Below are positions 45,710-54,029 of a stretch of 64,000 nucleotides of DNA, piece by piece; position 1 is the stretch's first letter, and the number at the start of each line of letters is the position of its first letter. A model generated the notes under the pieces. That model ran no database searches, was not told where the DNA came from, and saw only the letters and a list, made by a program, of their open reading frames with translations. A program made the translations under genes and the position numbers. The stretch spans positions 20,668 through 84,667 of the forward strand of contig NZ_CANLKR010000025.1 of assembly GCF_947491715.1 (NCBI RefSeq), read 5' to 3'. The DNA is from an uncultured Shewanella sp. (lineage in GTDB: Bacteria > Pseudomonadota > Gammaproteobacteria > Enterobacterales > Shewanellaceae).

Positions 45710-46114
45710 ATGTTTGCTAATACGACATTAGGTGGCATGAATTTAGGTTTTCCAGATGTGTGTAATACGGTTGTTGGACCTGCAGTTTCTCCAATGCCTT
45801 ATCCTAATATATCTGAAGGCACCATGTGCAATCCGGCTACCGCTGCGATTAATGTGTTGATTGATGGCGCGCCGACAATCAACCAGTCCTCAATGGTCAT
45901 GTTAAGTAATGGTGATAATGCGGGGGCGGTTGGTGGTGTGGCATCGGGTATGATGATGGGGCCAACAACGTTTATGGTTGGCAGTGTCGGTGTGATAGTG
46001 GGAGGCGTTCCTTGCCAAAGACTAACGAGTACAACGGGGCAAAATGGTATGTCGCCTAATACTGTGGGGAGTACTTTAGCTCCATCTCAAGTGAAAGTAC
46101 TGGTACTTAAATAA
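45710..46114 (+). CDS. DUF4150 PAAR-like protein (stand-alone)
   Basis: A 134-residue protein of the DUF4150 family, relatives of PAAR spike tips. Signature parts are FPDVCNTVVGPAVSPMPYPN near the start and Gly-rich strands such as GVIVGGVPCQRLTSTTGQNG at the end. PAAR-type proteins cap the VgrG trimer and carry effectors; this one has no fused toxin domain. AGGAGG supports the start at 45710 (an adjacent ATG at 45707 is too close). It sits between DUF3540 and a TIR-like gene in the T6SS operon. Confidence 0.88.
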   Translation: MFANTTLGGMNLGFPDVCNTVVGPAVSPMPYPNISEGTMCNPATAAINVLIDGAPTINQSSMVMLSNGDNAGAVGGVASGMMMGPTTFMVGSVGVIVGGVPCQRLTSTTGQNGMSPNTVGSTLAPSQVKVLVLK

Positions 46115-46135
46115 CGTTTTTAAAGGGATAAATTC

Positions 46136-46897
46136 ATGAAAAAAAGAGTTTGGATCAGTGCATTTGATAGAGATGAAGTGGCTTCAAAAAAGGTATTTAC
46201 CGATCTGCATAAATATGGTTTGGATCTGAATGGTCATTTTTGGCCTGAATTTGATGATAAAAAGGGTTGGGAATTGCCCACTGAAGAACTAAAAACAGCA
46301 GATGCTTGGGTCATTTTGATGTCTCCTGAGTCTTTTGAAAATGCACATAACCGTTTTTCATTGAATTTGACTTTGATGCAATTAAGGCAGCTAAAAGGGG
46401 ATGGCTTTCCTGTGTTTATTATTGGTATTAATAAAACGGAAAACGTCCTATCATCCACGTATATCTCTGCATGTGAATTTATAAACAGCGCGGTTTTAGG
46501 GGTGAAAGTATTAGCGGCCACCACTAAGGTCTTACCTGTCATAGAGTCTGAGTATCGGCTGAATTGCCATGCTATCATGGGAGTGGGAACTTGGTTTGAA
46601 GTCGGTCCTATTGGCGATGATTGGGCAGGTGCTATGATTGCACTTGCTGGCGCTGATATCGATGCTCATGGTGTCGGTCCGTCAGGTAAACTACCACAAA
46701 AAGCAATCTTGTCTTATCCTTACAAGGGAATGAAATTAGAAGTTGATGGCATTGAGTTTATTGGTTGGGGGGTCGAGAATCAATTAGCTGCTGGCGAAAG
46801 TTATTATATTCGTATTAAAGGGATCCCTGAGTCGATGTTATTTGGTGAAAGCCCGATTAAGAATGAGAATGCAGACTTGTATCGGTGTTATTTTTAG
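46136..46897 (+). CDS. TIR-like domain protein in the T6SS operon
   Basis: A 253-residue cytosolic protein. Residues 1 to about 125 resemble a TIR fold: a strand VWISAFDRDEVASKK, a second DLHKYGLDLNGHFWPEFDD, a loop GWELPTEELKTADAWVILMSPESF, and FPVFIIGI. The helix that normally bears the NADase Glu (W-x-x-x-E) reads FSLNLTLMQLRQL without it, so NAD cleavage looks doubtful. The C-terminal half (HAIMGVGTWFEVGPIGDDWAG and on) is a separate domain I do not recognise. It may be a structural or regulatory partner, or a degenerate effector. GGGATAA lies upstream of the start. Confidence 0.55.
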   Translation: MKKRVWISAFDRDEVASKKVFTDLHKYGLDLNGHFWPEFDDKKGWELPTEELKTADAWVILMSPESFENAHNRFSLNLTLMQLRQLKGDGFPVFIIGINKTENVLSSTYISACEFINSAVLGVKVLAATTKVLPVIESEYRLNCHAIMGVGTWFEVGPIGDDWAGAMIALAGADIDAHGVGPSGKLPQKAILSYPYKGMKLEVDGIEFIGWGVENQLAAGESYYIRIKGIPESMLFGESPIKNENADLYRCYF

Positions 46898-46945
46898 TCA
46901 CTTTGCATGACTCGTTGTAGAAATAATATGTTAAGGAACAGTATT

Positions 46946-47515
46946 ATGTATCGATACCTCATTTTTTTTATCTCAATATTGTTAGTGGGGTGTGCCAGTG
47001 ATCCTAAGCCTCAAATTGCTGGTACGCCTGCATCTAGTCCTGATTCGATAAAGTGGCAATGGCAGCCTAAAGCAATAAAAATGAGTGTTTCGGCAACAGA
47101 CAAATTGAACTGGTACGACGGTCAAGCGCACAGTTTAATGATTTGTGTTTATCAGCTTTCTGATAAGGCTAAATTTGTCGAATATGCTTCAACAGCGAAT
47201 GGTATCAATATCATGTTGGGATGCAATCGTTTTGATAGCTCTGTTACCCAAAGTGAGCGTATTTTTTTACAACCAGGTTCAAAATGGATTGGCAGTTTTG
47301 ATCGCTTTGATAACACGAAGTTTGTTGGTGTCGTTGCTGGATATGTCAATAAAGGCGCCAATGTTACAGCAGTTTATGACATACCAGTACAGAAATCTGA
47401 AACGGGTATGTGGTGGTGGTCAAAAGATTGGTATACCCCTGAAGTACTCTCTGTATCCTTGAGCTTTAATGAAGATACGTTACGTCAAAATGATACAGTT
47501 ACAAAAAAACAGTAA
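46946..47515 (+). CDS. tssJ: TssJ, T6SS outer membrane lipoprotein
   Basis: A 189-residue lipoprotein: signal peptide and lipobox LLVGC (Cys16), then a beta-sandwich domain with NWYDGQAHSLMICVYQL and AGYVNKGANVT, as in the TssJ/VasD family. TssJ anchors the T6SS envelope complex to the outer membrane through TssM. The ATG at 46946 is chosen because AAGGA sits nine bases upstream and it gives a proper signal peptide; an upstream frame extends 13 codons. It precedes tssK by 13 bases. Confidence 0.92.
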   Translation: MYRYLIFFISILLVGCASDPKPQIAGTPASSPDSIKWQWQPKAIKMSVSATDKLNWYDGQAHSLMICVYQLSDKAKFVEYASTANGINIMLGCNRFDSSVTQSERIFLQPGSKWIGSFDRFDNTKFVGVVAGYVNKGANVTAVYDIPVQKSETGMWWWSKDWYTPEVLSVSLSFNEDTLRQNDTVTKKQ

Positions 47516-47528
47516 GTGAGGTCGCCAC

Positions 47529-48902
47529 TTGAAAGTGAATAAACAGGTTTATTGGCATCAAGGTTTATTATTACAGCCACAACATTTCCAGCTGGAATCT
47601 CAATTTCATCAGCAGAAAATGTCGAGAACCAGCCAACTACTGCATAATGATATGTGGGGAGTGTTGTCTCTAGAAATACAGTCTAATGCATTATTAGATA
47701 AGCGCTTGGTGCTTTCTAGTGGTGAAATACTTTTTCAAGATGGCGCTTTGTGCAGTATTCCTGATAATGCTGAAGTAATTTCACGTTACTTTGATGATGA
47801 ATGGGTAAAGACTGGGCAGTCGTTTAAGGTTTATTTAGGGTTGAAGCAATGGGACAGCGAAAGAAGTAATGTTGTTGAGGTCGATGATTCTGCTTTATCT
47901 CCCACATTGGATACTCGCTTTATTGTTAATGAAACACCTGAAACGGTGCCCGATCTGTATTCAAGTGGTGTAGAAGGTCATACACAACCTTTAAAATATT
48001 TATTAAAGTTTTTTTGGGAAGATGAAATAGAGGCTGCGGGTGATTATATGCTCATGCCAGTTGCTATTTTAGAGCAAGATGGTAATGAAATCCGTTTCCA
48101 TAAATCCTTTATTCCACCATTAGTGAATGCAAAGTTGTGGCCTAGGCTTGATCATTTACTTGAAGAAGTCAGCGCCAAAGTAGTGTCAAGAGCGAGACAA
48201 TTGGAGCGTTTTAAACAGCCCAACACATTAGGCCAGCAAAGTGCTCAAGGTCAATACGAAATTCTACTGGCTATTCGCTCTCTTAATCGATGTGCTTGGC
48301 TGATACAAAATGTGATTGAAACGCCTGTTATTCATCCCAGAGATGTTTGGTCTACTTTATGTGAAATAGTGGCAGAGATGAGTAGCTTTATTGTTGATAT
48401 TTCAGTGGCAGATGATGAACTTAATCAGCGCTGGCCACACTATGATCATACGGATTTAAACCTTGTTTTTTCTGTACTGATTGAGCAAATCGAACGTTCT
48501 TTACAGGGAATTATGGTGGGGCCTGAGTATGTGCTTCCATTCACGGATCAAAAAGGGATTTGGTCACTGTCATTGCCCGATGGTTCAATGAAAGAAGAAT
48601 ACCGCTACTGTATTCTCTTTACTGGGGTGTCAGAATCACAGTTTAATGAACAATTATCACGGATGATCCGCTTGTCTTCTACTGGATCGTTATCGTCTTT
48701 ACTGGCTCATGCTGTCTCAGGGATCCCCTTAAAACTACTGGAAGATAGACCCATGAGCTTGCCGCAAAATGAGCAAGGCGTGTATTGCGAAATTGATGTT
48801 TCTTCGCCTTTATGGGATGCGGTTAGAGAAGATAAAAAGTTAAGTATGTATTGGGTTAGTGATGCTGATTGCCAAGCAACACTTTACGTTACTCGAGGCT
48901 AA
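47529..48902 (+). CDS. tssK: TssK, T6SS baseplate protein
   Basis: A 457-residue baseplate component that connects the tail baseplate to the TssJLM envelope complex. The N-terminus VYWHQGLLLQPQHFQL is the TssK hallmark, and the length is standard. The likely start is the TTG at 47529, with GAGGT six bases before it; the next candidate is a GTG two codons on. The gene is packed between tssJ and tssL, so it should be translated from the long operon mRNA. Confidence 0.95.
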   Translation: MKVNKQVYWHQGLLLQPQHFQLESQFHQQKMSRTSQLLHNDMWGVLSLEIQSNALLDKRLVLSSGEILFQDGALCSIPDNAEVISRYFDDEWVKTGQSFKVYLGLKQWDSERSNVVEVDDSALSPTLDTRFIVNETPETVPDLYSSGVEGHTQPLKYLLKFFWEDEIEAAGDYMLMPVAILEQDGNEIRFHKSFIPPLVNAKLWPRLDHLLEEVSAKVVSRARQLERFKQPNTLGQQSAQGQYEILLAIRSLNRCAWLIQNVIETPVIHPRDVWSTLCEIVAEMSSFIVDISVADDELNQRWPHYDHTDLNLVFSVLIEQIERSLQGIMVGPEYVLPFTDQKGIWSLSLPDGSMKEEYRYCILFTGVSESQFNEQLSRMIRLSSTGSLSSLLAHAVSGIPLKLLEDRPMSLPQNEQGVYCEIDVSSPLWDAVREDKKLSMYWVSDADCQATLYVTRG

Positions 48903-48904
48903 TT

Positions 48905-49564
48905 ATGGATATATTAAGTATCTATCAACCCTTTATGTCAGCAGTATTGTCTGTGCATAATGGTCAATATAGTATTCCTGAAAATGACATTGCTGAGTAT
49001 TTAGATACTTATAGAGAGAAAGCCGATAAAGAAGCAAAGAAGTTATTTAGCCGAGATGACTTTTTTGATGATGCCAAATTTGCTATCTACACTTGGGCTG
49101 ACGAAAAGTTACTGTTATCTGAGTGGTCAAAATCTCAGCCTTGGATCCCATTACAAGCGCGATTTTTCAATACCCATTGCGGTGGTGAAGAGTTTTTTAA
49201 TCGACTCGATAATATTTTAACTCGTTTTCATGCTACTGATGATACCCCTGCCGATGCTTACTCTAGGCAAGCACTTAAGAATGTATTGCATGTGTATGCT
49301 CGTTGCTTAACGATGGGAGTGGAAGGTAAATATTTTGAAAGCGATAAAAAAGAGTTACTGTCTATTAAGAAAAACGTCATAGAGGCGTTGGCGCCGAATA
49401 CCGAAGGTGCATTATTCAATACGCTGTCTGCGGTAGAGAAAAGCCCTCCTTTAATTCAATGGCGTTGGTTAGACTTTTTTATGTTGATGTTGATCCTGAG
49501 CGCGGTTTTTGGTTCTGCACTTATCTTTATATTGTATCAAGTTCTGCTATTTAACTTAGTTTAA
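48905..49564 (+). CDS. tssL: TssL (DotU family), T6SS inner membrane protein
   Basis: A 219-residue DotU-type protein. The cytoplasmic domain carries FAIYTWADEKLLLSEW and FFNTHCGGEEFFNRLD, typical of the family, and a single membrane segment lies near the C-terminus (about 190-217). There is no OmpA-like peptidoglycan-binding extension, so cell-wall anchoring must come from elsewhere. The start is set at the ATG three bases after the tssK stop. It forms the envelope complex with TssM and TssJ. Confidence 0.94.
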   Translation: MDILSIYQPFMSAVLSVHNGQYSIPENDIAEYLDTYREKADKEAKKLFSRDDFFDDAKFAIYTWADEKLLLSEWSKSQPWIPLQARFFNTHCGGEEFFNRLDNILTRFHATDDTPADAYSRQALKNVLHVYARCLTMGVEGKYFESDKKELLSIKKNVIEALAPNTEGALFNTLSAVEKSPPLIQWRWLDFFMLMLILSAVFGSALIFILYQVLLFNLV

Positions 49565-49662
49565 TACCGATGGGAGCAGAATAAGATGAGTCTTGTATTT
49601 TATATTCCACAATATGTGATAAATATGTATTTCACTAGTTTACGAACACGAGAGGGCATTTA

Positions 49663-52600
49663 ATGAGGAAATTCTTATGGACCTTGTTAAAGGTTCTATT
49701 CATCATTGTCTTAATTGTGGCGGTGTCTGGCGGCGTTTTCTACTTGGTCTCATTGAAAGAGTGGCCATGGTGGATTGGGGCGGCCATTCTGTCTGGGATA
49801 GCTGGCATTGTTGGCTTAATCTATTTAATTCGTGTTTATGTGCTAAGGCATAGGGAGCGAGCGTTTGTAAACCGAGTTGTTGAATATGACAACAGCTTGA
49901 TTGAATCAGCAAAAGAAGAAAACAGGCTGAGACAATTACAATTGCAAGAACGTTGGCTTGAAGGCGTTAATACATTAAGAGAATCAAGATTAAAAAACTT
50001 AGGTAATCCCTTATATGTTTTGCCTTGGTTTGTGGTATTTGGTGAAACCGATTCAGGTAAATCCAGTGCCATTTATCGTTCAGGTTTGACGTCTATTCTT
50101 TCTGGTGTTGGTCCTGTTCATGGGGCAAGGCATACGCAAAATTGCGATTGGTGGTTTTTTGAAGAGGCTATCATTATCGATACTGCAGGGCGTTATGCTG
50201 TGCCATTAACGGAAAAATCAGATGATGAAGAATGGTCTGAGTTTTTAGCGCTATTGTTGAAGTATCGTAAAAAGGAACCATTAAATGGTTTAGTGATCAC
50301 TTTACCCGTTGAGAAGCTTCTTGATAATAATGAGCAAGCATTACGAGATTATGGACGCCATATTGGAGGCCGAATTAACCGTGTTATGCGCATTATGGGG
50401 GCGAGGATCCCTGTTTATTTGATGGTGACTAAAGCCGATATGATTTATGGCTTTTGTGATTTTGCGGCGCAATTATCTCCTGATGATCTTAAGCAAGCTT
50501 TCGGTTATACCGCTGAAAATACGGATGACATAACGGGATTTGTTGATAAAGCTGTGGCTGACATCATTACGAAAGTCGACAATCATTTACTCGTGTTGGA
50601 TGACATTAAAGGTGGGGAACGCTTTTTACTTTCTTCGGAGCTATTAGCCCTAAAAGCGTCGTTAAATACCTTTATTAACAGTGCCTTTAGTAGCGGTAAA
50701 TATCATGAAGCCGTGCTATTAAAAGGTTTGTATTTCTCCAGTGCGGTTCAGCCTGGTGAGGAGAAGAGTCAGTTTATTGGTGAATTACTCCCTGATGTTG
50801 AAGGTGTTGAGATCCAAGATGAAAATAAAGGCAGCGGCTTATTTTTATATGATTTTTTCTCCAGTGTGCTACCGACTCACCGTAATGTCTTTAAGCCCAT
50901 TAAAGAGTTTTTAAGGTGGAAGACAATCAGTGCCAATATCGCATTGGTCACTTTTTTATTACTCACATTTTGTTTTGTGGCCATTGCCAGTTTGAACTTT
51001 TCTAAAGATCATGAGCTAATGGCGCAACTGCAGGCGCAAGTTCAAGCGAGTAAGACACCTAAGACAGTAGTTTTAGATGATATTTTGGCTTTGGGAACGT
51101 TGCGCAGTACGATTACAGATGTTGAGGAGGCTTATAAGAATTGGCCCATCCCTCAGTTTGGCTTAGATTGGGCGCTAAAACGTTCTATTAAAGAGTCAAA
51201 AGCCTTTTTAGTGAAGCGTTTTGCGGATTCAGTCTTACCTTCTACTGATAAAATTTTATATTCTCATTTAAAGCATGTGGAAACAGAGAAGTCATCCCCC
51301 ATTGTGGGCGATACGATAGTGCATCTGGCTTGGCGATTAAAAGAAATTGAAGAGAAGTTGAATCAAATCCCACATGAAAAAGAAGGCTTAGGTTATCAAG
51401 AGTGGATGACCTTGGATAAGCGCTTATTAGGGATTGAAATTTCCTATCAAGCGACTTTTGCCCTTTTGTATGATGCTTATGTCAGTTGGCAAACAGATAC
51501 TGAAACCTTGCAATATTTGGCTTCAACGACGCGCAGTGCGTTAAGTGATGTGGTGTTAAATCGTAAAGATTGGAACTGGATCACAACTTGGGCAGGATCA
51601 TCTCATAACTCTGTGGCAGTGAAAGCGGCTGATTTTTGGTCTCAAACGTTTAAATCTAATAGTACCTTATCGGGTGCTTATACCAAAGATGGCTATAATT
51701 CGATTCAAAAACTCATTAGGATTTTAAAGACAACCAGTAATGATAAAACGGTTGAAATACAAATTAATCGCTTTTGGAGTTTATACGGCGCGGAATATGT
51801 CCAGCAATGGCAACGTTTTGCACGGCAATTTAATATATCAACAAAAGGCTTAACCCTTGAAGACAAGCGTTTGATCATGCAACGCATGGCGGGTAAAGAT
51901 AATCCTTATATGTTGATGCAGAAAAAGATGCTTGAAGAATTGCAAGCCATACAGCCTATTTACTCTGTTAATCTTGACGATTTAATTCTATCTCAAGCCA
52001 TCATTAAAGATTATTGGGAGAAAAAAGAAAATGAGTCGAAAGATATTAAAAAAGGCGTGAATGCTATCATTGGTGCAGTGAGTAATATCTCTGATCCGGT
52101 TTATTTTAAGAAAGTGAATGACGGTATTCTTGCTTATCAGCAATTTCAAAAGGGATTGTCAGATATTGTGCCTGATGTGAGCACCATTAATGCATCATTT
52201 AATAGTGCTTCGAAGATTTTATCGAATAGCGATCCTAAATCACCTATCACCCAAACAATGATGGCGGCTGATAGCTTAGATTTGATTTTAGAGGATAAAG
52301 ATACCCAGTTTGATGCCGGTGACATTTATCGAAATAGTGTGCAATTTGTATTGTCTGCTGAGATGGAATTAGCGGCTTGTGCATTGCAAAATTATTGGGA
52401 AAGTGATGTTTATGGCGCTTTAAAATACATTCCTGCTGACGAACAAGAATCACGGTTGTTTACCAAAGGTGGGTTATTGTCGAAATTCATCGACGGTCCA
52501 GCCAAAGGTTTCGTTGAACGTCGGGCCGATGGTTGGCATCCTAAATCATTTCAAGGATTATCGATTCCTTTTAAAACAGATTTCTTTCAATTTGTTGAGA

Positions 52601-53082
52601 GGGGCGCTTATTTAGAGCAGAAAGTGAAAAGCTCTTATAATGTTACTGTGGCGAATGTGCCGATGAGTATTAATGGTAGTGCGGCATTAAAACCTAAATC
52701 TGTGACGTTAAAGCTTCAATGCGCATCAGGTGAAATTTCACTTGATAATTATAACTTCCCCGCGAGTCAGTTGTTCAAGTGGGATCCTTCAAATTGTGGC
52801 ACAACAACATTAGACGTTAAGTTTGATGGATTGAATGTGACTAAAACCTATTCTGGTCAGTTAGGGTTTCAAAAGTTTTTGACTGATTTTAGAACGGGTC
52901 AGAGAACATTTAAGCCTTCTGATTTCCCTGCGCATGAGAAGGAATTGACGCAAATGGGAATGAAGTGGTTAACGTTGAGCTATAAGATTAATGGCGGCGT
53001 ACCGATTATCGCACTGGCAAAAAGTAATAGTTTGAGTGTGCCATTGACTATTGCCGAATGCTCAGTAGATTCAGTGAGGTAA
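49663..53082 (+). CDS. tssM: TssM (IcmF family), T6SS inner membrane protein
   Basis: A 1139-residue core envelope protein. Two membrane helices at about 7-55 and a third near 425-447 (IALVTFLLLTFCFVAIAS) border the cytoplasmic NTPase-like domain, with an intact Walker A (GETDSGKS at about 126-133) and IIDTAGRYA as Walker B. The large periplasmic part reaches TssJ. GAGAGG precedes the start. It is followed two bases later by a small membrane gene with an AMIN-like domain. Length matches the family. Confidence 0.95.
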   Translation: MRKFLWTLLKVLFIIVLIVAVSGGVFYLVSLKEWPWWIGAAILSGIAGIVGLIYLIRVYVLRHRERAFVNRVVEYDNSLIESAKEENRLRQLQLQERWLEGVNTLRESRLKNLGNPLYVLPWFVVFGETDSGKSSAIYRSGLTSILSGVGPVHGARHTQNCDWWFFEEAIIIDTAGRYAVPLTEKSDDEEWSEFLALLLKYRKKEPLNGLVITLPVEKLLDNNEQALRDYGRHIGGRINRVMRIMGARIPVYLMVTKADMIYGFCDFAAQLSPDDLKQAFGYTAENTDDITGFVDKAVADIITKVDNHLLVLDDIKGGERFLLSSELLALKASLNTFINSAFSSGKYHEAVLLKGLYFSSAVQPGEEKSQFIGELLPDVEGVEIQDENKGSGLFLYDFFSSVLPTHRNVFKPIKEFLRWKTISANIALVTFLLLTFCFVAIASLNFSKDHELMAQLQAQVQASKTPKTVVLDDILALGTLRSTITDVEEAYKNWPIPQFGLDWALKRSIKESKAFLVKRFADSVLPSTDKILYSHLKHVETEKSSPIVGDTIVHLAWRLKEIEEKLNQIPHEKEGLGYQEWMTLDKRLLGIEISYQATFALLYDAYVSWQTDTETLQYLASTTRSALSDVVLNRKDWNWITTWAGSSHNSVAVKAADFWSQTFKSNSTLSGAYTKDGYNSIQKLIRILKTTSNDKTVEIQINRFWSLYGAEYVQQWQRFARQFNISTKGLTLEDKRLIMQRMAGKDNPYMLMQKKMLEELQAIQPIYSVNLDDLILSQAIIKDYWEKKENESKDIKKGVNAIIGAVSNISDPVYFKKVNDGILAYQQFQKGLSDIVPDVSTINASFNSASKILSNSDPKSPITQTMMAADSLDLILEDKDTQFDAGDIYRNSVQFVLSAEMELAACALQNYWESDVYGALKYIPADEQESRLFTKGGLLSKFIDGPAKGFVERRADGWHPKSFQGLSIPFKTDFFQFVERGAYLEQKVKSSYNVTVANVPMSINGSAALKPKSVTLKLQCASGEISLDNYNFPASQLFKWDPSNCGTTTLDVKFDGLNVTKTYSGQLGFQKFLTDFRTGQRTFKPSDFPAHEKELTQMGMKWLTLSYKINGGVPIIALAKSNSLSVPLTIAECSVDSVR

Positions 53083-53084
53083 CT

Positions 53085-53873
53085 ATGAGAGTAACGTACG
53101 AACGTATGGTGTCATTGGTACTATTTGGGGTGTGGTTTTTTGTTATAATCACTACTGTTTTTATTACTATTTATGGTTCTGGTTATCGATTGAATACGAT
53201 CCCCATCAAATCAGCGATAGAATCTCAATTTGGTATGGGGGCGGAGTTTAGAACATTTGTGGCAGAAAAATATGATGCGTTGAAGTCACAGTTTTTTATT
53301 ACGCCTAGCGACAAACAGGTGCCAACAAGGTCACAAACAACTTCGGAGTTGAATACAGAATTTAACCAGGATGTTAAGCAAAATACGCATGTTGTTGAAG
53401 GAGAGAGCGCTGTCAGCTCAGTAACGAATAATGTGGCTTCTCAAGAGGCCGTTGTTCAAAAAGTTGATACAGCACCGGCGGCATCACAAGCAGCTAACGC
53501 ATCAATGACTAATAACAAGGTGACGACACCTGTTCAAGTTTCGCCCGAAAAACAGGGCGCTTTTGTTACAGGCATTACTCATAAAACAGTTAACAACGCT
53601 GAGACTATTGAGTTTCAATTGTCTCAGCAACAAGTTAAATGGACTGGTTTTTTTGTGAATAAGAAGAAAGCTTGGGTATTAGATATTCAAGGGAATTGGG
53701 GGATCGATACCAAGAATATTTGGCGTTTTGATAAAGGACCTGTAGAAAAAGTTGTTTTAGTTCAATATGATGGTTTTGTTCGCAGTGTATTATGGTTAAG
53801 AGAGGCCGATACGTCTCGTGCGCCTGAAATATTCCATAGTGGAAACACATTGAGTGTGGTTTTTAGCCGTTAA
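53085..53873 (+). CDS. Membrane-anchored protein with AMIN-like C-terminal domain, T6SS linked
   Basis: A 262-residue protein: one membrane helix at about 8-32, a low-complexity Ser/Thr/Val/Gln linker (about 70-160), then a beta-rich domain (about 165-262) with NAETIEFQLSQQQ, KKAWVLDIQGNW and GFVRSVLWLREADT, resembling AMIN domains that bind cell wall. It begins two bases after tssM, with GAGGT upstream, so it belongs to the envelope module. Since TssL here lacks a peptidoglycan domain, this protein could supply wall anchoring. Assignment to AMIN is by pattern only. Confidence 0.6.
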   Translation: MRVTYERMVSLVLFGVWFFVIITTVFITIYGSGYRLNTIPIKSAIESQFGMGAEFRTFVAEKYDALKSQFFITPSDKQVPTRSQTTSELNTEFNQDVKQNTHVVEGESAVSSVTNNVASQEAVVQKVDTAPAASQAANASMTNNKVTTPVQVSPEKQGAFVTGITHKTVNNAETIEFQLSQQQVKWTGFFVNKKKAWVLDIQGNWGIDTKNIWRFDKGPVEKVVLVQYDGFVRSVLWLREADTSRAPEIFHSGNTLSVVFSR

Positions 53874-54029
53874 CTTGTTGTATGGGGGTCTCACTGACGC
53901 TTCGGTGAGTGAGATATTTTATGATTGAACTTGCGAACTGCATTCGCGACACAAGTTATGAAGGATAGCATTTTTTCACTCAGGCTGCTCTCAGCTTTTT
54001 AATGAATATTTTGATAGGTGAGAAATATC

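Noticed and set aside
46136..46897. An effector/immunity pair around the TIR-like gene
   Set aside because: The next gene is tssJ and there is no small immunity-like gene beside it.
53874..54029. A terminator splitting the T6SS operon before tssF
   Set aside because: There is a short hairpin near 53890-53920, but its T-run is weak and interrupted, so I did not call it.
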